In this document: piece by piece, positions 20,010 to 28,804 of the stretch
Position numbering within the stretch: the first letter of the stretch is position 1
How the letters are laid out: the number at the start of each line of letters is the position of its first letter
Origin: RYN-133 sp963785425
GTDB lineage: Bacteria; Actinomycetota; Actinomycetes; Mycobacteriales; Jatrophihabitantaceae
Direction: 5' to 3'
Assembly (NCBI GenBank): GCA_963785425.1
Contig: CAWAVG010000002.1
Location: 1,007,727 to 1,071,726, forward strand
DNA length: 64,000 nt
Translations under genes and position numbers: made by a program
The notes under the pieces: generated by a model
The model's input: the letters and a program-made list of their open reading frames with translations, nothing else
Told to the model about the DNA's origin: nothing
The model's database searches: none

Positions 20010-21629
20010 CTACGCGAGCGTGATCAAATCGGTCAGGTCGGCGCTCCAATTGTCCTCGACGCCGTCGGGTAAAAGGATGACCTTTTCCGGGGAAAGCGCG
20101 TCGACCGCACCCTCGTCGTGCGTCACCAGGACGATGGCGCCGGCGTAGGTGCGCAGGGCGTCCAGCACCTGTCCCCTGCTCACCGGATCGAGGTTGTTGG
20201 TCGGCTCGTCGAGCAGCAGGACGTTCGCCGCACTGGTCACGAGCATCGCGAGTGCGAGCCGCGTCTTCTCGCCGCCACTCAGCACGCCGGCCGGTTTCTC
20301 GACGTCGTCGCCGGTGAACAGGAACGCGCCGAGAATCTTGCGCAGGTCGGTGTCGGACAGATCGGAACGCCCCACGGTCGACGCGGCGGTCCGCATGTTC
20401 TCGAGGATCGTGCGGTCGTGGTCGAGCGTCTCGTGTTCCTGCGCGTAGTACCCGAGCCGTAACCCGTGCCCGGCGTCGACCGAGCCGGTGTCGGGCGCCT
20501 CGATACCGGCCAGCAGACGCAACAAGGTGGTCTTGCCGGCACCGTTGAGGCCGAGCACGACGACCCTGGCCCCCCGATCGATCGCGAGATCGACATCGGC
20601 GAACACCTCGAGGGAGCCGTAGGACTTCGACAACCCCTCGGCCGTCAGCGGAGTGCGTCCGCAGGCAGCCGGTGCGGGGAACCGCAACCTGGCAACCTTG
20701 TCGTTGACGCGCTCGTCCCCGAGTCCCGCCGCCAACGCGTCGGCGCGCCGCAGCATCTGCTGTGCGGCCCGGGCTTTCGTGGCCTTGGCGCGCATCTTGT
20801 CGGCCTGGGTACGCAACGAGTCGATCTTGCGCTCGGCATTCGCGCGCTCGCGGTGCCGACGGCGCTCGTCGGTCTCGCGCTGTTGCAGGTACGCCTTCCA
20901 ACCGAGGTTGTAGACGTCGATGGTCGTGCGATTGGCGTCGAGGTACCAGACCTTGTTCACAACGGCGTCGAGCAGTTCGACGTCGTGGCTGACGACGATC
21001 AGCCCGCCGGTGTGCTGGCGCAGGAAGTCGCGCAGCCACGTGATCGAGTCGGAGTCGAGGTGGTTGGTCGGTTCGTCCAGCAACAGCGTCGTGGGCTCGC
21101 CGCCCGAATCGGCGAACAGGATCCGGGCGAGCTCGACCCGGCGGCGCTGACCGCCGGACAGGGTGCGCAGCGGCTGGGTCAGCACCCGGTCGGGCAGACC
21201 GAGGTTGGCGCAGATCCGCGCCGCCTCGCTCTCGGCGGCGTAGCCGCCCAGCGCGGTGAAGCGTTCTTCGAGATTGCCGTAGCGGCGGATCAGCGCCTCG
21301 TCGTCGGGACGCTCGGCCAGACCGACCTGCGCCTTGGCGATGTCGCGCACCAACGTGTCGAGGCCGCGTGCCGAGAGCACCCGGTCGCGCGCGATCACGT
21401 CGAGGTCGCCCGTCCGCGGGTCCTGCGGCAGGTAGCCGACCGCACCGTTGATGTCGATGCGTCCCGCGTGGGGCTGGGCCTCGCCGGCAAGCACCCGCAT
21501 GGACGTGGTCTTGCCGGCGCCGTTGCGCCCGACGAGGCCGATCCGATCGCCGTTGCCGACGCGAAGAGTGATCGGCTCGAGCAGGATGCGCGCCCCGGCA
21601 CGCAGCTCGAGGTCGGTGGCCGTGATCAT
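20010..21629 (-). CDS. ABC-F family ATPase (ribosome-associated, no membrane domain)
   Basis: 539 residues with two ATPase domains. Domain 1 has Walker A GRNGAGKTT, signature LSGGQRRRVELAR and TTLLLDEPTNHLDSDS; a basic linker of about 80 residues (ERRRHRERANAERK) follows; domain 2 has GLNGAGKTT, LSGGEKTRLALA and LLLDEPTNNLDP. Duplicated domains with a charged linker and no membrane segments define the ABC-F group, which acts on the ribosome in translation control or antibiotic protection. The ATG at 21629 follows AGGAGA. Which subfamily applies cannot be settled by eye. Confidence 0.9.
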   Translation of the reverse strand: MITATDLELRAGARILLEPITLRVGNGDRIGLVGRNGAGKTTSMRVLAGEAQPHAGRIDINGAVGYLPQDPRTGDLDVIARDRVLSARGLDTLVRDIAKAQVGLAERPDDEALIRRYGNLEERFTALGGYAAESEAARICANLGLPDRVLTQPLRTLSGGQRRRVELARILFADSGGEPTTLLLDEPTNHLDSDSITWLRDFLRQHTGGLIVVSHDVELLDAVVNKVWYLDANRTTIDVYNLGWKAYLQQRETDERRRHRERANAERKIDSLRTQADKMRAKATKARAAQQMLRRADALAAGLGDERVNDKVARLRFPAPAACGRTPLTAEGLSKSYGSLEVFADVDLAIDRGARVVVLGLNGAGKTTLLRLLAGIEAPDTGSVDAGHGLRLGYYAQEHETLDHDRTILENMRTAASTVGRSDLSDTDLRKILGAFLFTGDDVEKPAGVLSGGEKTRLALAMLVTSAANVLLLDEPTNNLDPVSRGQVLDALRTYAGAIVLVTHDEGAVDALSPEKVILLPDGVEDNWSADLTDLITLA

Positions 21630-21718
21630 GAGGTCTCCTGACAGTGGACAGACGGGTGGCGCGGAAGCGGGCCGTCCGGCTAGCAGGTCAGGAGGTGCAC
21701 GACATCGATGATACCGGC

Positions 21719-21802
21719 GGATGTCGTCCCGGATGTCGTCCCGGATGTCGTCCCGGATGTCGTCCCGGATGTCGTCCCGGATGTCACGCCGGATCTCACC
21801 CC
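21719..21802. repeat. 12-bp tandem repeat (GGATGTCGTCCC)n
   Basis: Five perfect units (21719-21778) are followed by two degenerate ones ending at 21802. The array lies between the stop of the GlxA-type regulator gene (21808) and the start of the ABC-F gene (21629), just 6 bases beyond that stop. The unit is partly self-complementary (GGATGTCGTCCC), so successive units can fold. Confidence 0.85.
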
Positions 21803-21807
21803 GAAGG

Positions 21808-22773
21808 TCACGCGGAACGGCCCCGGAAGGTGCGGCGGTACGCGCCCGGGCTGACCCCCAGCGTGTTCCGCAGGTGGTTGCGCAAGTTCGTGCCGGTGCC
21901 GAGCCCGGCGCGCTGGGCGACCACGTCGACCGGCAGCTCGGTGGTCTCGAGCAGGCGCCGGGCGAACTCGATGCGCTGCGCGGCCAGCCACGCACCCGGC
22001 GATTGACCGGTCTCGTCGCGGAAGCGCCGGTTGAAGGTGCGTTCGCTCATGCGGGCGCGGCGGGCCAGCGCGGCGACGCCGATCGCCGAGTCGAGGTGCT
22101 CCAGCGCCCACGCCCGCGGGCCGGCGGTGGAGTCGCCGTCCTCGGCCGGGAGGGGGCGGTCGATGTACTGGGCCTGACCGCCGTCGCGCCAGGGCGGCAC
22201 CACGCAGTGCCGGGCAACCGCGTTGGCCACCTCGACGCCGTGGTCTCGGCGCACGATGTGCAGGCAGAGATCGATGCCGGCCGCCAACCCCGCGGACGTC
22301 AGGACATCGCCGTCGTCGACGAACAGGACGTTCTCGTCGAGGTCCACCCGCGGGTAGAGCCGCCGGAAGTCCTCCGAGTACGCCCAGTGCGTGGTCGCCG
22401 GACGGCCGTCCAGCCGGCCGGCCGCCGCCAGCACGAACGCGCCGGTGCAGATCGACACGAGTCGTGCGCCGGGTCGGACGCGTCCCAGTGCGGCGCGCAG
22501 GTCGGGGTCCAGCTCGCCGTCGGTCCGCGGTCCGCGCACCCGGGTGCCGGGGATCAGCACGGTGTCGGCCCGCGCGAGCAGTTCGGCGCCGCCGTGCGGG
22601 ATCAGCCCGTATCCGCCGGTCGTGGTCGTCGCGGCGCCGTCGATCGTGCAGACGCGGACGTCGTAGAGCGATCGGCCGGCCGCGTCGCGCGCCTCGCTGA
22701 ACACCAGCGGAGCGATGGCCGCGTCGAAGCCGACGACGGGCGCGACCAGGAGGACGACGACGCGATGGGTCAT
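21808..22773 (-). CDS. GlxA family transcriptional regulator (DJ-1/PfpI plus AraC HTH)
   Basis: About 321 residues. The N-terminal class-I glutamine-amidotransferase-like domain has the elbow cysteine in LVSICTGAFVLAAAG and a following THW. The C-terminal AraC/XylS domain shows ALARRARMSERTFNRRFRDETG and ARRLLETTELPVDVVAQRAGLG. The ATG at 22773 is preferred; an ATG at 22791 is also possible. It is divergent from the MFS gene 70 bases away and may control it, as GlxA-type regulators often sit beside transporters. The ligand is unknown. Confidence 0.85.
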   Translation of the reverse strand: MTHRVVVLLVAPVVGFDAAIAPLVFSEARDAAGRSLYDVRVCTIDGAATTTTGGYGLIPHGGAELLARADTVLIPGTRVRGPRTDGELDPDLRAALGRVRPGARLVSICTGAFVLAAAGRLDGRPATTHWAYSEDFRRLYPRVDLDENVLFVDDGDVLTSAGLAAGIDLCLHIVRRDHGVEVANAVARHCVVPPWRDGGQAQYIDRPLPAEDGDSTAGPRAWALEHLDSAIGVAALARRARMSERTFNRRFRDETGQSPGAWLAAQRIEFARRLLETTELPVDVVAQRAGLGTGTNLRNHLRNTLGVSPGAYRRTFRGRSA

Positions 22774-22843
22774 GGCAGGATTGTTGCACATAGTGGCGCC
22801 TCTGCCACTAGGCGACGGCCCGTCCCGTCAGCAGACTGAGCCC

Positions 22844-24127
22844 GTGCTCGACACTCCCCCGGTCACCGCCGCTCGCCCGCGCGTGCATCGCGCCTGGATC
22901 ATCGCCGCCGTCACGTTCGCGACGATGCTCGGCGCAGCCGCCTTCCGCTCCGCGCCCAGCGTGCTCATGGATCCGCTGCACATGGAGTTCGGCTGGTCGC
23001 ACGGCACGATCGGCACGGCGATGGCGATCAACATGACGCTGTTCGGGCTCATGTCGCCGTTCGCCGCCGCCCTGATGGACCGCTTCGGCATCCGGCCGGT
23101 GGTAACGGCAGCGCTGCTCCTGGTCGCGGTCGGAAGCGCCCTCACCGTGTTCATGACGACGAGCTGGCAGCTGCTCCTGCTCTGGGGCGTCTGCGTCGGG
23201 CTCGGCACCGGGTCGATGTCGATGGCCTTCGTCGCGACGGTGTCGACCCGGTGGTTCGTCGCGCGGCGTGGCCTGGTGAGCGGCGTGCTCACGGCCGCCA
23301 ACGCCACCGGGCAGCTCATCTTCCTGCCGCTGATCGCCTCGCTGTCGACGCATCACGGTTGGCGATCGGCGTCGCTGACGGTCTCGATCGCCGCGCTGGC
23401 GGTCGTGCCGCTCGTCGTGCTGTTCCTGCGAGACCACCCGCACGACCTCGACCTCCTGGCCTACGGGGCGACAGACGCCGACCCGGGCCCACCGCGTGCA
23501 GCCCGCACCGACAGCGGCGCGGGAGTGGCACTGCAGACCCTCAGATCGGTGGCGCGGTCGCGGGTCTTCTGGCTGCTGGCGGCGAGCTTCGCCGTGTGCG
23601 GCGCGACCACGAACGGTCTCATCGGCACGCACTTCATCCCCGCCGCGCAGGACCACGGGATGCCGGCGACCACGGCGGCCGGGCTGCTTGCGCTCGTCGG
23701 CGTGTTCGACGTCGGCGGCACCATCTTCTCGGGCTGGCTGACCGACCGGTACGACCCGCGCCTGCTGTTGGTCGGCTACTACACCGGACGGGGCCTGTCG
23801 CTGCTCGCTCTTCCGTCGCTGCTGGCGCCGCACACCACGCCGAGCACCTGGGTGTTCATCCTGTTCTACGGCCTGGACTGGGTGGCCACCGTGCCGCCGA
23901 CCGTGGCGCTGTGCCACGAGTACTTCGGGACGAAGGCCCCGATCGTGTTCGGCTGGGTGTTCGCTGCGCACCAGCTCGGAGCGGCGGTGGCGGCGGCGGG
24001 CGCGGGCGTCATCCGCGACGCCGCCGGTACCTACAACCCCGCCTTCTACGCCGCCGCCGCCCTGTGCGCCGGGGCCGCGGTGGTGTGTCTTCGCACGCGG
24101 GAGCGGCAACCTATCGTTGTGGGGTGA
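22844..24127 (+). CDS. MFS transporter
   Basis: About 427 residues with twelve hydrophobic segments. Conserved loop-2/3 sequence ALMDRFGIRPV and the equivalent in the second half, GWLTDRYDPRLLL, place it in the major facilitator superfamily, close to the monocarboxylate/oxalate-formate-like group. A GTG start at 22844 leaves the usual short leader before RAWIIAAVTFATM. It is divergent from the GlxA-type regulator gene, and its TGA overlaps the GTG of the following peptidase gene. The substrate cannot be inferred. Confidence 0.8.
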   Translation: MLDTPPVTAARPRVHRAWIIAAVTFATMLGAAAFRSAPSVLMDPLHMEFGWSHGTIGTAMAINMTLFGLMSPFAAALMDRFGIRPVVTAALLLVAVGSALTVFMTTSWQLLLLWGVCVGLGTGSMSMAFVATVSTRWFVARRGLVSGVLTAANATGQLIFLPLIASLSTHHGWRSASLTVSIAALAVVPLVVLFLRDHPHDLDLLAYGATDADPGPPRAARTDSGAGVALQTLRSVARSRVFWLLAASFAVCGATTNGLIGTHFIPAAQDHGMPATTAAGLLALVGVFDVGGTIFSGWLTDRYDPRLLLVGYYTGRGLSLLALPSLLAPHTTPSTWVFILFYGLDWVATVPPTVALCHEYFGTKAPIVFGWVFAAHQLGAAVAAAGAGVIRDAAGTYNPAFYAAAALCAGAAVVCLRTRERQPIVVG

Positions 24128-25053
24128 GATACAACCGCCGCGCCCGTCTGGACACGTCGGAGGTCCGTGACACCCGCCGCGGCGGGCGACTGGGCGGCGG
24201 AAGCGGGGTTGCCGTCGGAGGCGGCGGATTGGGCATCGTGGGCGTGCTCATCTACGTCCTCGTGTCGGTGCTCGGCGGCAGCAGCGACCCGGCGGTCACG
24301 GACGTGCTCGGCCAGCTGACGCAGGGCGGTGGTTCCGCCTCCGCCGACAACAGCCAGATCGCGAAGGAGTGCCGGACCGGCGCCGACGCCAACACCAAGC
24401 TCGACTGCGCCGTCGTCGCCGACATCGACTCGATCCAGGCGTACTGGCAGGACGAGCTGCCGAAGCTCGGGCATGCGTACACCGAGGTCCCGACGATCTG
24501 GTTCACCGGACAGGTCGGCACCGGGTGCGGCTCGGCGACGAGCGGCGCGGGGCCGTTCTACTGCCCGGCCGACAAACGCGTCTACATCGACCTCGGCTTC
24601 TACAACGACCTGCAGACGCAGTTCGGCGCGAAGGGCGGACTGTTCGTGGACGCGTACGTCCTGGCGCACGAGTACGGCCATCACGTGCAGGACCTGCTCG
24701 GCACCGAATCGAAGGTGCGAGGCGGAGCTACGGGTCCGTCGTCCGGCTCGGTGCGTCTCGAACTGCAGGCCGACTGCTACGCCGGGGTCTGGGCACACCA
24801 TGCCACCACAACGCCCGATGCAGGCGGACAACCGCTCGTCAGCGACATCACCAAGGACGACATCAGCCGCGCGCTCGACACCGCCGGGCGCATCGGCGAC
24901 GACTACATCCAGACCCACCTCGGCAACGGGCACGTCGACAAGTCACAGTTCACGCACGGCTCGTCGAAGCAGCGCGAGAAGTGGTTCAGCACCGGATACC
25001 GCACCGGGACGCCGGGCAGCTGCGACACCTTCGCCGCGGGCGACCTCGGCTGA
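24124..25053 (+). CDS. Neutral zinc metallopeptidase (YpfJ family)
   Basis: 309 residues. The start GTG overlaps the upstream stop (GTGA). An Arg-rich cytoplasmic N-terminus, with RLGGGSG, precedes one hydrophobic segment (about 36-58) and an external domain. The zinc site is AHEYGHHVQ (HExxH), with a probable third ligand in RLELQADCYAG. Cysteine pairs suggest disulfides outside the cell. YpfJ proteins are widespread, but their substrates are unknown. Confidence 0.87.
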   Translation: MRYNRRARLDTSEVRDTRRGGRLGGGSGVAVGGGGLGIVGVLIYVLVSVLGGSSDPAVTDVLGQLTQGGGSASADNSQIAKECRTGADANTKLDCAVVADIDSIQAYWQDELPKLGHAYTEVPTIWFTGQVGTGCGSATSGAGPFYCPADKRVYIDLGFYNDLQTQFGAKGGLFVDAYVLAHEYGHHVQDLLGTESKVRGGATGPSSGSVRLELQADCYAGVWAHHATTTPDAGGQPLVSDITKDDISRALDTAGRIGDDYIQTHLGNGHVDKSQFTHGSSKQREKWFSTGYRTGTPGSCDTFAAGDLG

Positions 25054-25059
25054 CGCCGC

Positions 25060-26283
25060 TCAGGTGAACGCGCTCTCGCCGGTGATCGCGCGCCCGACGA
25101 TCAGCGTGTTGATCTCGCGCGTGCCCTCGTAGCTGTAGAGCGCCTCGGCGTCGTTGAAGTAGCGGGCCATGCCGTAGTCGAGGAGCACGCCGTTGCCACC
25201 CATCAGCTCGCGCCCCCACGCCACGGTCTCGCGCAGGCGGGTCGTGCAGAACGACTTCGCCAGCGCGCCCTGCTCGTCCTCGAACACCCCGTCGTCCTGC
25301 AGCTGCGCGCCCCGCACGGCCATGCCGAGCGACGCGGTCAGGTTGCCGAGCATGCGCGCGAGCAGGTCCTGGATGAGTTGGAAGCCGCCGATCGGCCGCC
25401 CGAACTGCACGCGGCTGCGCGCGTATTCGACGGCGACCTCGTACGCGCCGGCCATCACCCCGACAGCGCTCCAGGCGACGCTGCCTCGGGTGTTGCGCAG
25501 GACGGCGTTCGTGTCGCTGAACGAGTTGGCGTTCTGCAGCCGGTTCGCCTCGGGGACGCGCACCCCGTCCAGGGTGATGTCGGCGTTCTGGGTGATGCGC
25601 AGGGCAAGCTTGTTCTCCATCTTCGCCGCCGCGAAGCCGGGCATGTCCTTCTCGACGACGAAACCCTTCACCTCGTCGTCGGCGACGTCGCGGGCCCACA
25701 CGATGACCAGATCGGCGAACGTGCCGTTGCCGATCCATCGCTTGGCGCCGTCGAGGACCCATTCGTCACCCTCGCGTCGCGCCGTGGTCTCGAGACCACC
25801 CGCGACGTCCGAGCCGCCGTGCGGTTCGGTCAACCCGAACGCGCCGATCAACTCCAGCCGTCGCATCGGCGGCAACCACCGTGCACGCTGCTCGGTCGAG
25901 CCGCACTGGTGGATGCTGCCCATCGCCAGACCGCTGTGCACGCCGTGGAAGGACGCGAACGACGCATCGACGCGGGCCAGCTCCATGCCGACGAACCCTG
26001 ACAGCAGGCGGCGGCGGGCCGGACGGTCGTCGAGATCGAGAGCCAGCCCCATGATGTCGAGCTCGGCCAGTCCCGGAATGAGCTCGTGCGGGAACTCCGC
26101 ACGTGCCCAGTGGTCGTCGACGATTGGCGCGACGTGCCTCTCGAGCCAAGCGCGCAGCTGGTCGAGCAGGGCGCGCTCGTCGGCGTCGAGCAGATTGCGA
26201 TAGCCGAACAGGTCGGCGTCGATGTCGGCGTGCGCTCCGGGGACGGGTTCGGGCATGCGCAAGTCTTGCCCAAAAGGACGCAT
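25060..26283 (-). CDS. Acyl-CoA dehydrogenase, glutaryl-CoA dehydrogenase-like
   Basis: About 407 residues. FAD-dependent acyl-CoA dehydrogenase: FGLTEPHGGSDVAG for the flavin/substrate region, WIGNGTFADL, RVQFGRPIGGFQLIQ, and the catalytic glutamate in LYSYEGTREINTLIVGRAITG. The SFHGVHSGLAM segment and the tail resemble glutaryl-CoA dehydrogenases, so oxidation (possibly with decarboxylation) of a dicarboxylyl-CoA is likely but unproven. Starts at 26283 (MRPFGQ), 26298 (MTGVP) and 26256 are all possible, none with a strong ribosome site. It converges on the metallopeptidase gene. Confidence 0.85.
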   Translation of the reverse strand: MRPFGQDLRMPEPVPGAHADIDADLFGYRNLLDADERALLDQLRAWLERHVAPIVDDHWARAEFPHELIPGLAELDIMGLALDLDDRPARRRLLSGFVGMELARVDASFASFHGVHSGLAMGSIHQCGSTEQRARWLPPMRRLELIGAFGLTEPHGGSDVAGGLETTARREGDEWVLDGAKRWIGNGTFADLVIVWARDVADDEVKGFVVEKDMPGFAAAKMENKLALRITQNADITLDGVRVPEANRLQNANSFSDTNAVLRNTRGSVAWSAVGVMAGAYEVAVEYARSRVQFGRPIGGFQLIQDLLARMLGNLTASLGMAVRGAQLQDDGVFEDEQGALAKSFCTTRLRETVAWGRELMGGNGVLLDYGMARYFNDAEALYSYEGTREINTLIVGRAITGESAFT

Positions 26284-26298
26284 CGGTACCCCGGTCAT

Positions 26299-26677
26299 GA
26301 GGCTACCGTTCGCGTTGGCCTCGCGGCCGGCAATGCGCGTGCTGGGGCACCTGCTGCCTGGGAGAACGCGAAGCACGTGGCGACCGTGCTCTGGTATCGC
26401 CAGGACGACGAACAAGGTGTCGACCGTCCGCACGAACAAGAACGTCAGGCGGTTCGGCTCGGTGCAGACCTTTGCGACATCCTGCGCCGCGGGCGGCGTC
26501 CTCGGGCTCAGTGGAGGTCGTCGGGTCGTGTCGACGTCGCACTGTCGTGCTCCGTTCCCGAAGCGGCTTCCCGACGTACGTCTTCGCCGCGCAGATCCTC
26601 GTGCCGCTGTCGGTGTCACTGAGCCCGCAGTCGGTGAAGAACACCGCGACGCACAACGTCGCGCACTGAGTTCGGCG
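26299..26677. other. Intergenic region without a recognisable gene
   Basis: About 380 bases between the acyl-CoA dehydrogenase start and the sufT stop. Several overlapping open frames exist on both strands, but none has a family motif, a ribosome site or convincing codon usage. The last part of one plus-strand frame (26,560-26,669) reads as a protein-like tail (FPTYVFAAQILVPLSVSL) and could be the end of a decayed gene. Confidence 0.35.
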
Positions 26678-27028
26678 CTAGACGTTGAAGCCGAGAGCCC
26701 GCAACTGCTCGCGTCCCTCGTCGGTGATCTTGTCGGGACCCCACGGCGGCATCCACACCCAGTTGATCTTCACGTCACCGGCGAGCGGCTTCGGGCCGCT
26801 CGTGAGCGCCGCGTGCGCCTGATCCTCGATCACGTCCGTGAGCGGGCAGGCGGCCGACGTGAGCGTCATGTCGAGCGTGATGATGTTGCCGCCCTCCGCC
26901 TCGTCGACGCGCGCGTCGTACACGAGGCCGAGATCGACCACATTGATGCCGAGCTCGGGGTCGACCACGTCGCGCATCGCCTCGTCGATGTCGTCGCGCG
27001 ACGGCACGGTCACCGTGGTGTCAGTCAT
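26678..27028 (-). CDS. sufT: Metal-sulfur cluster assembly factor (DUF59, SufT-like)
   Basis: 116 residues, the last gene of the SUF operon. DUF59/MIP18 fold with MRDVVDPELGINVVDLGLVYD and the cysteine motif TSAACPLTDVIE. The ATG overlaps the sufU stop (ATGA), indicating translational coupling. Family members help mature Fe-S proteins rather than forming the scaffold. The C-terminus (PPWGPDKITDEGREQLRALGF) is the standard end. Confidence 0.9.
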   Translation of the reverse strand: MTDTTVTVPSRDDIDEAMRDVVDPELGINVVDLGLVYDARVDEAEGGNIITLDMTLTSAACPLTDVIEDQAHAALTSGPKPLAGDVKINWVWMPPWGPDKITDEGREQLRALGFNV

Positions 27029-27492
27029 TGATCGTCCTCCGTCTGCCAGCCGGCCTCTGCGACGGCACTCTTCATCGCCATCCAGCCGAGCAAGGCGCAC
27101 TTCACGCGCGCCGGGTACTTGGATACGCCCTCGAACGCGATGGCGTCGTCTAGTTCTTCCTCGTCGTCGTCGGTGAGCTCCGCCTTGCCCCGTGACTGCA
27201 TCAGATCCAGGAACTTCCGCTGCAGGACCATTGCCTCGTCGATCGGCTTGCCGACCACGAGATCGCTCATCACCGAAGTCGATGCCTGGCTGATGGAGCA
27301 GCCCTCACCGTCCCAGCCGAGCTCGGCGATCGTGCCGTCCCGCAGCGCGACGCGCAGCGTGACCTCGTCGCCGCAGGTCGGGTTGACGTGGTGCACCTCG
27401 GCGTCGAACGGATCGACCAGACCACGATGGTGCGGGTTCTTGTAGTGGTCGAGAATGATCTGCTGGTACATCGAATCCATTGACATCGTCAC
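27025..27492 (-). CDS. sufU: SUF scaffold/sulfur-transfer protein SufU
   Basis: About 155 residues of the NifU/IscU-like family, which in Gram-positive bacteria accepts sulfur from SufS at a zinc site. The three conserved cysteines and the aspartate are seen in NPTCGDEV, GEGCSISQAS and VKCALLGW. The GTG at 27492 overlaps the sufS stop (GTGA); an ATG at 27486 is an alternative. The stop overlaps sufT. Confidence 0.93.
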   Translation of the reverse strand: MTMSMDSMYQQIILDHYKNPHHRGLVDPFDAEVHHVNPTCGDEVTLRVALRDGTIAELGWDGEGCSISQASTSVMSDLVVGKPIDEAMVLQRKFLDLMQSRGKAELTDDDEEELDDAIAFEGVSKYPARVKCALLGWMAMKSAVAEAGWQTEDDQ

Positions 27493-28745
27493 CGCGAAAA
27501 CACCTCCTGCACCTTGCGTACCCCTGCGACGAGCTGATCGATCTCGTCCGTCGTCGTGTACACACCGAACGACGCTCGCGTGGTCGCGGGTATTCCGTAC
27601 CGCACGCACACCGGACGGGCGCAGTGGTGCCCCGCGCGGACCGCGATGCCCCGCTCGTCGAGCAGCTGGGCGATGTCGTGCGGGTGGATGCCGTCGAGAG
27701 CGAACGAGATCGTCGCGCCGCGGTCGACGTTGTCGCGCGGACCGACGATGCGCAGGCCTGAGATCGTCTGCAGTCCGTCGAGCGCGTAGCCGGTGAGTTC
27801 GTGCTCGTGCCGGCGGATCTCGTCGCGGCCGAGGGCGGTGACGTAGTCGACGGCAGTGCCGAGCGCGACCGCCTGGGCGATCATCGGCGTCCCGGCCTCG
27901 AACCGGTGCGGCGGCGCCGCGAAGGTCGAGCGCTCCATCGTGACGGTCTCGATCATCTCGCCACCGCCGAGGAAGGGCGGGAGCTCCGCGAGCAGGTCGA
28001 AGCGTCCCCACAGCACGCCGACGCCGGACGGGCCGTACAGCTTGTGACCCGTGAACGCGACGAAGTCGGCGCCGAGCTCCTGCACGTCGAGCGGCAGGTG
28101 GGGCGCGGCCTGGGCGGCATCGACGATGGCAAGCGCACCGACGGCGTGGGCACGCTCGACGATGCGCTGCACCGGGTTGATCGTCCCCAGCGCGTTGGAC
28201 TGGTACACGAACGAGACGACCTTCGTGCGGTCGGTGATCACTTCGTCGATGGCCGACTCCACCAGGCGGCCCTCGTCGTCGATCGGGATCCACTTGAACG
28301 TCGCGCCCGTGCGCAGCGCAAGCTGCTGCCACGGGACGATGTTGCTGTGGTGCTCCATCTCGGTCACGACGATCTCGTCGCCGGGGCCGAGGCGGAACCG
28401 CTCCGCGCCGTCGGACGTCGAGGCGTTCGACAACGAGTAGGCGAGCAGGTTCAACGCCTCGGTGATGTTGCGGGTGAAGATGATCTCGTCCCGCGAGGGC
28501 GCGTTCAGGAACTCGGCGACCTTGTCGCGCGCGCCCTCGTAGGCGTGGGTGACCTCGCTGCCGAGCGTGTGCACGGCACGCGCGACGTTGGCGTAGTGGT
28601 TCGCGTACAGGTCGGCCTCGGCATCGATGACGACCTGCGGTTTTTGTGCGCTGTTGGCGCTGTCGAGGTACACCAGCGGAACACCGTGCACCTCGCGCTG
28701 CAGGATCGGGAAGTCCTTTCGGACCGCCTCGACGTCGAAACTCAT
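27489..28745 (-). CDS. sufS: Cysteine desulfurase SufS
   Basis: 418 residues. PLP enzyme releasing sulfur from cysteine for SufU. The PLP lysine lies in AFTGHKLYGPSGVG, the active cysteine in RAGHHCARP, and the cofactor histidine in TEMEHHSN. The ATG at 28745 follows GGAAGGGTGAGC. A strong hairpin (28760-28801) lies just upstream between sufC and sufS, so synthesis of SufS may be tuned separately from SufBDC. Confidence 0.95.
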   Translation of the reverse strand: MSFDVEAVRKDFPILQREVHGVPLVYLDSANSAQKPQVVIDAEADLYANHYANVARAVHTLGSEVTHAYEGARDKVAEFLNAPSRDEIIFTRNITEALNLLAYSLSNASTSDGAERFRLGPGDEIVVTEMEHHSNIVPWQQLALRTGATFKWIPIDDEGRLVESAIDEVITDRTKVVSFVYQSNALGTINPVQRIVERAHAVGALAIVDAAQAAPHLPLDVQELGADFVAFTGHKLYGPSGVGVLWGRFDLLAELPPFLGGGEMIETVTMERSTFAAPPHRFEAGTPMIAQAVALGTAVDYVTALGRDEIRRHEHELTGYALDGLQTISGLRIVGPRDNVDRGATISFALDGIHPHDIAQLLDERGIAVRAGHHCARPVCVRYGIPATTRASFGVYTTTDEIDQLVAGVRKVQEVFSR

Positions 28746-28759
28746 GCTCACCCTTCCGG

Positions 28760-28801
28760 TTTTGGCGGGACGACCCGATATACCGGGTCCTGCCGCCAAA
28801 A
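28760..28801. other. Hairpin between sufC and sufS
   Basis: Outer arms TTTTGGCGG / CCGCCAAAA (28760-28768 and 28793-28801) pair perfectly, and inner GACCCG/CGGGTC arms extend the stem around an AT-rich loop. On the mRNA it begins 3 bases after the sufC stop and ends just before the sufS ribosome site. With U-rich flanks it could act as a partial terminator, an mRNA-stability element or a translation control. Confidence 0.7.
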
Positions 28802-28804
28802 GTG

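Noticed and set aside
21719..21802. CRISPR array
   Set aside because: The units are 12 bp, directly adjacent and have no spacers; no cas genes are present.
26303..26656. Possible 117-residue minus-strand gene between the acyl-CoA dehydrogenase and sufT
   Set aside because: It is Arg-rich without motif, has no ribosome site, and overlaps equally poor plus-strand frames.
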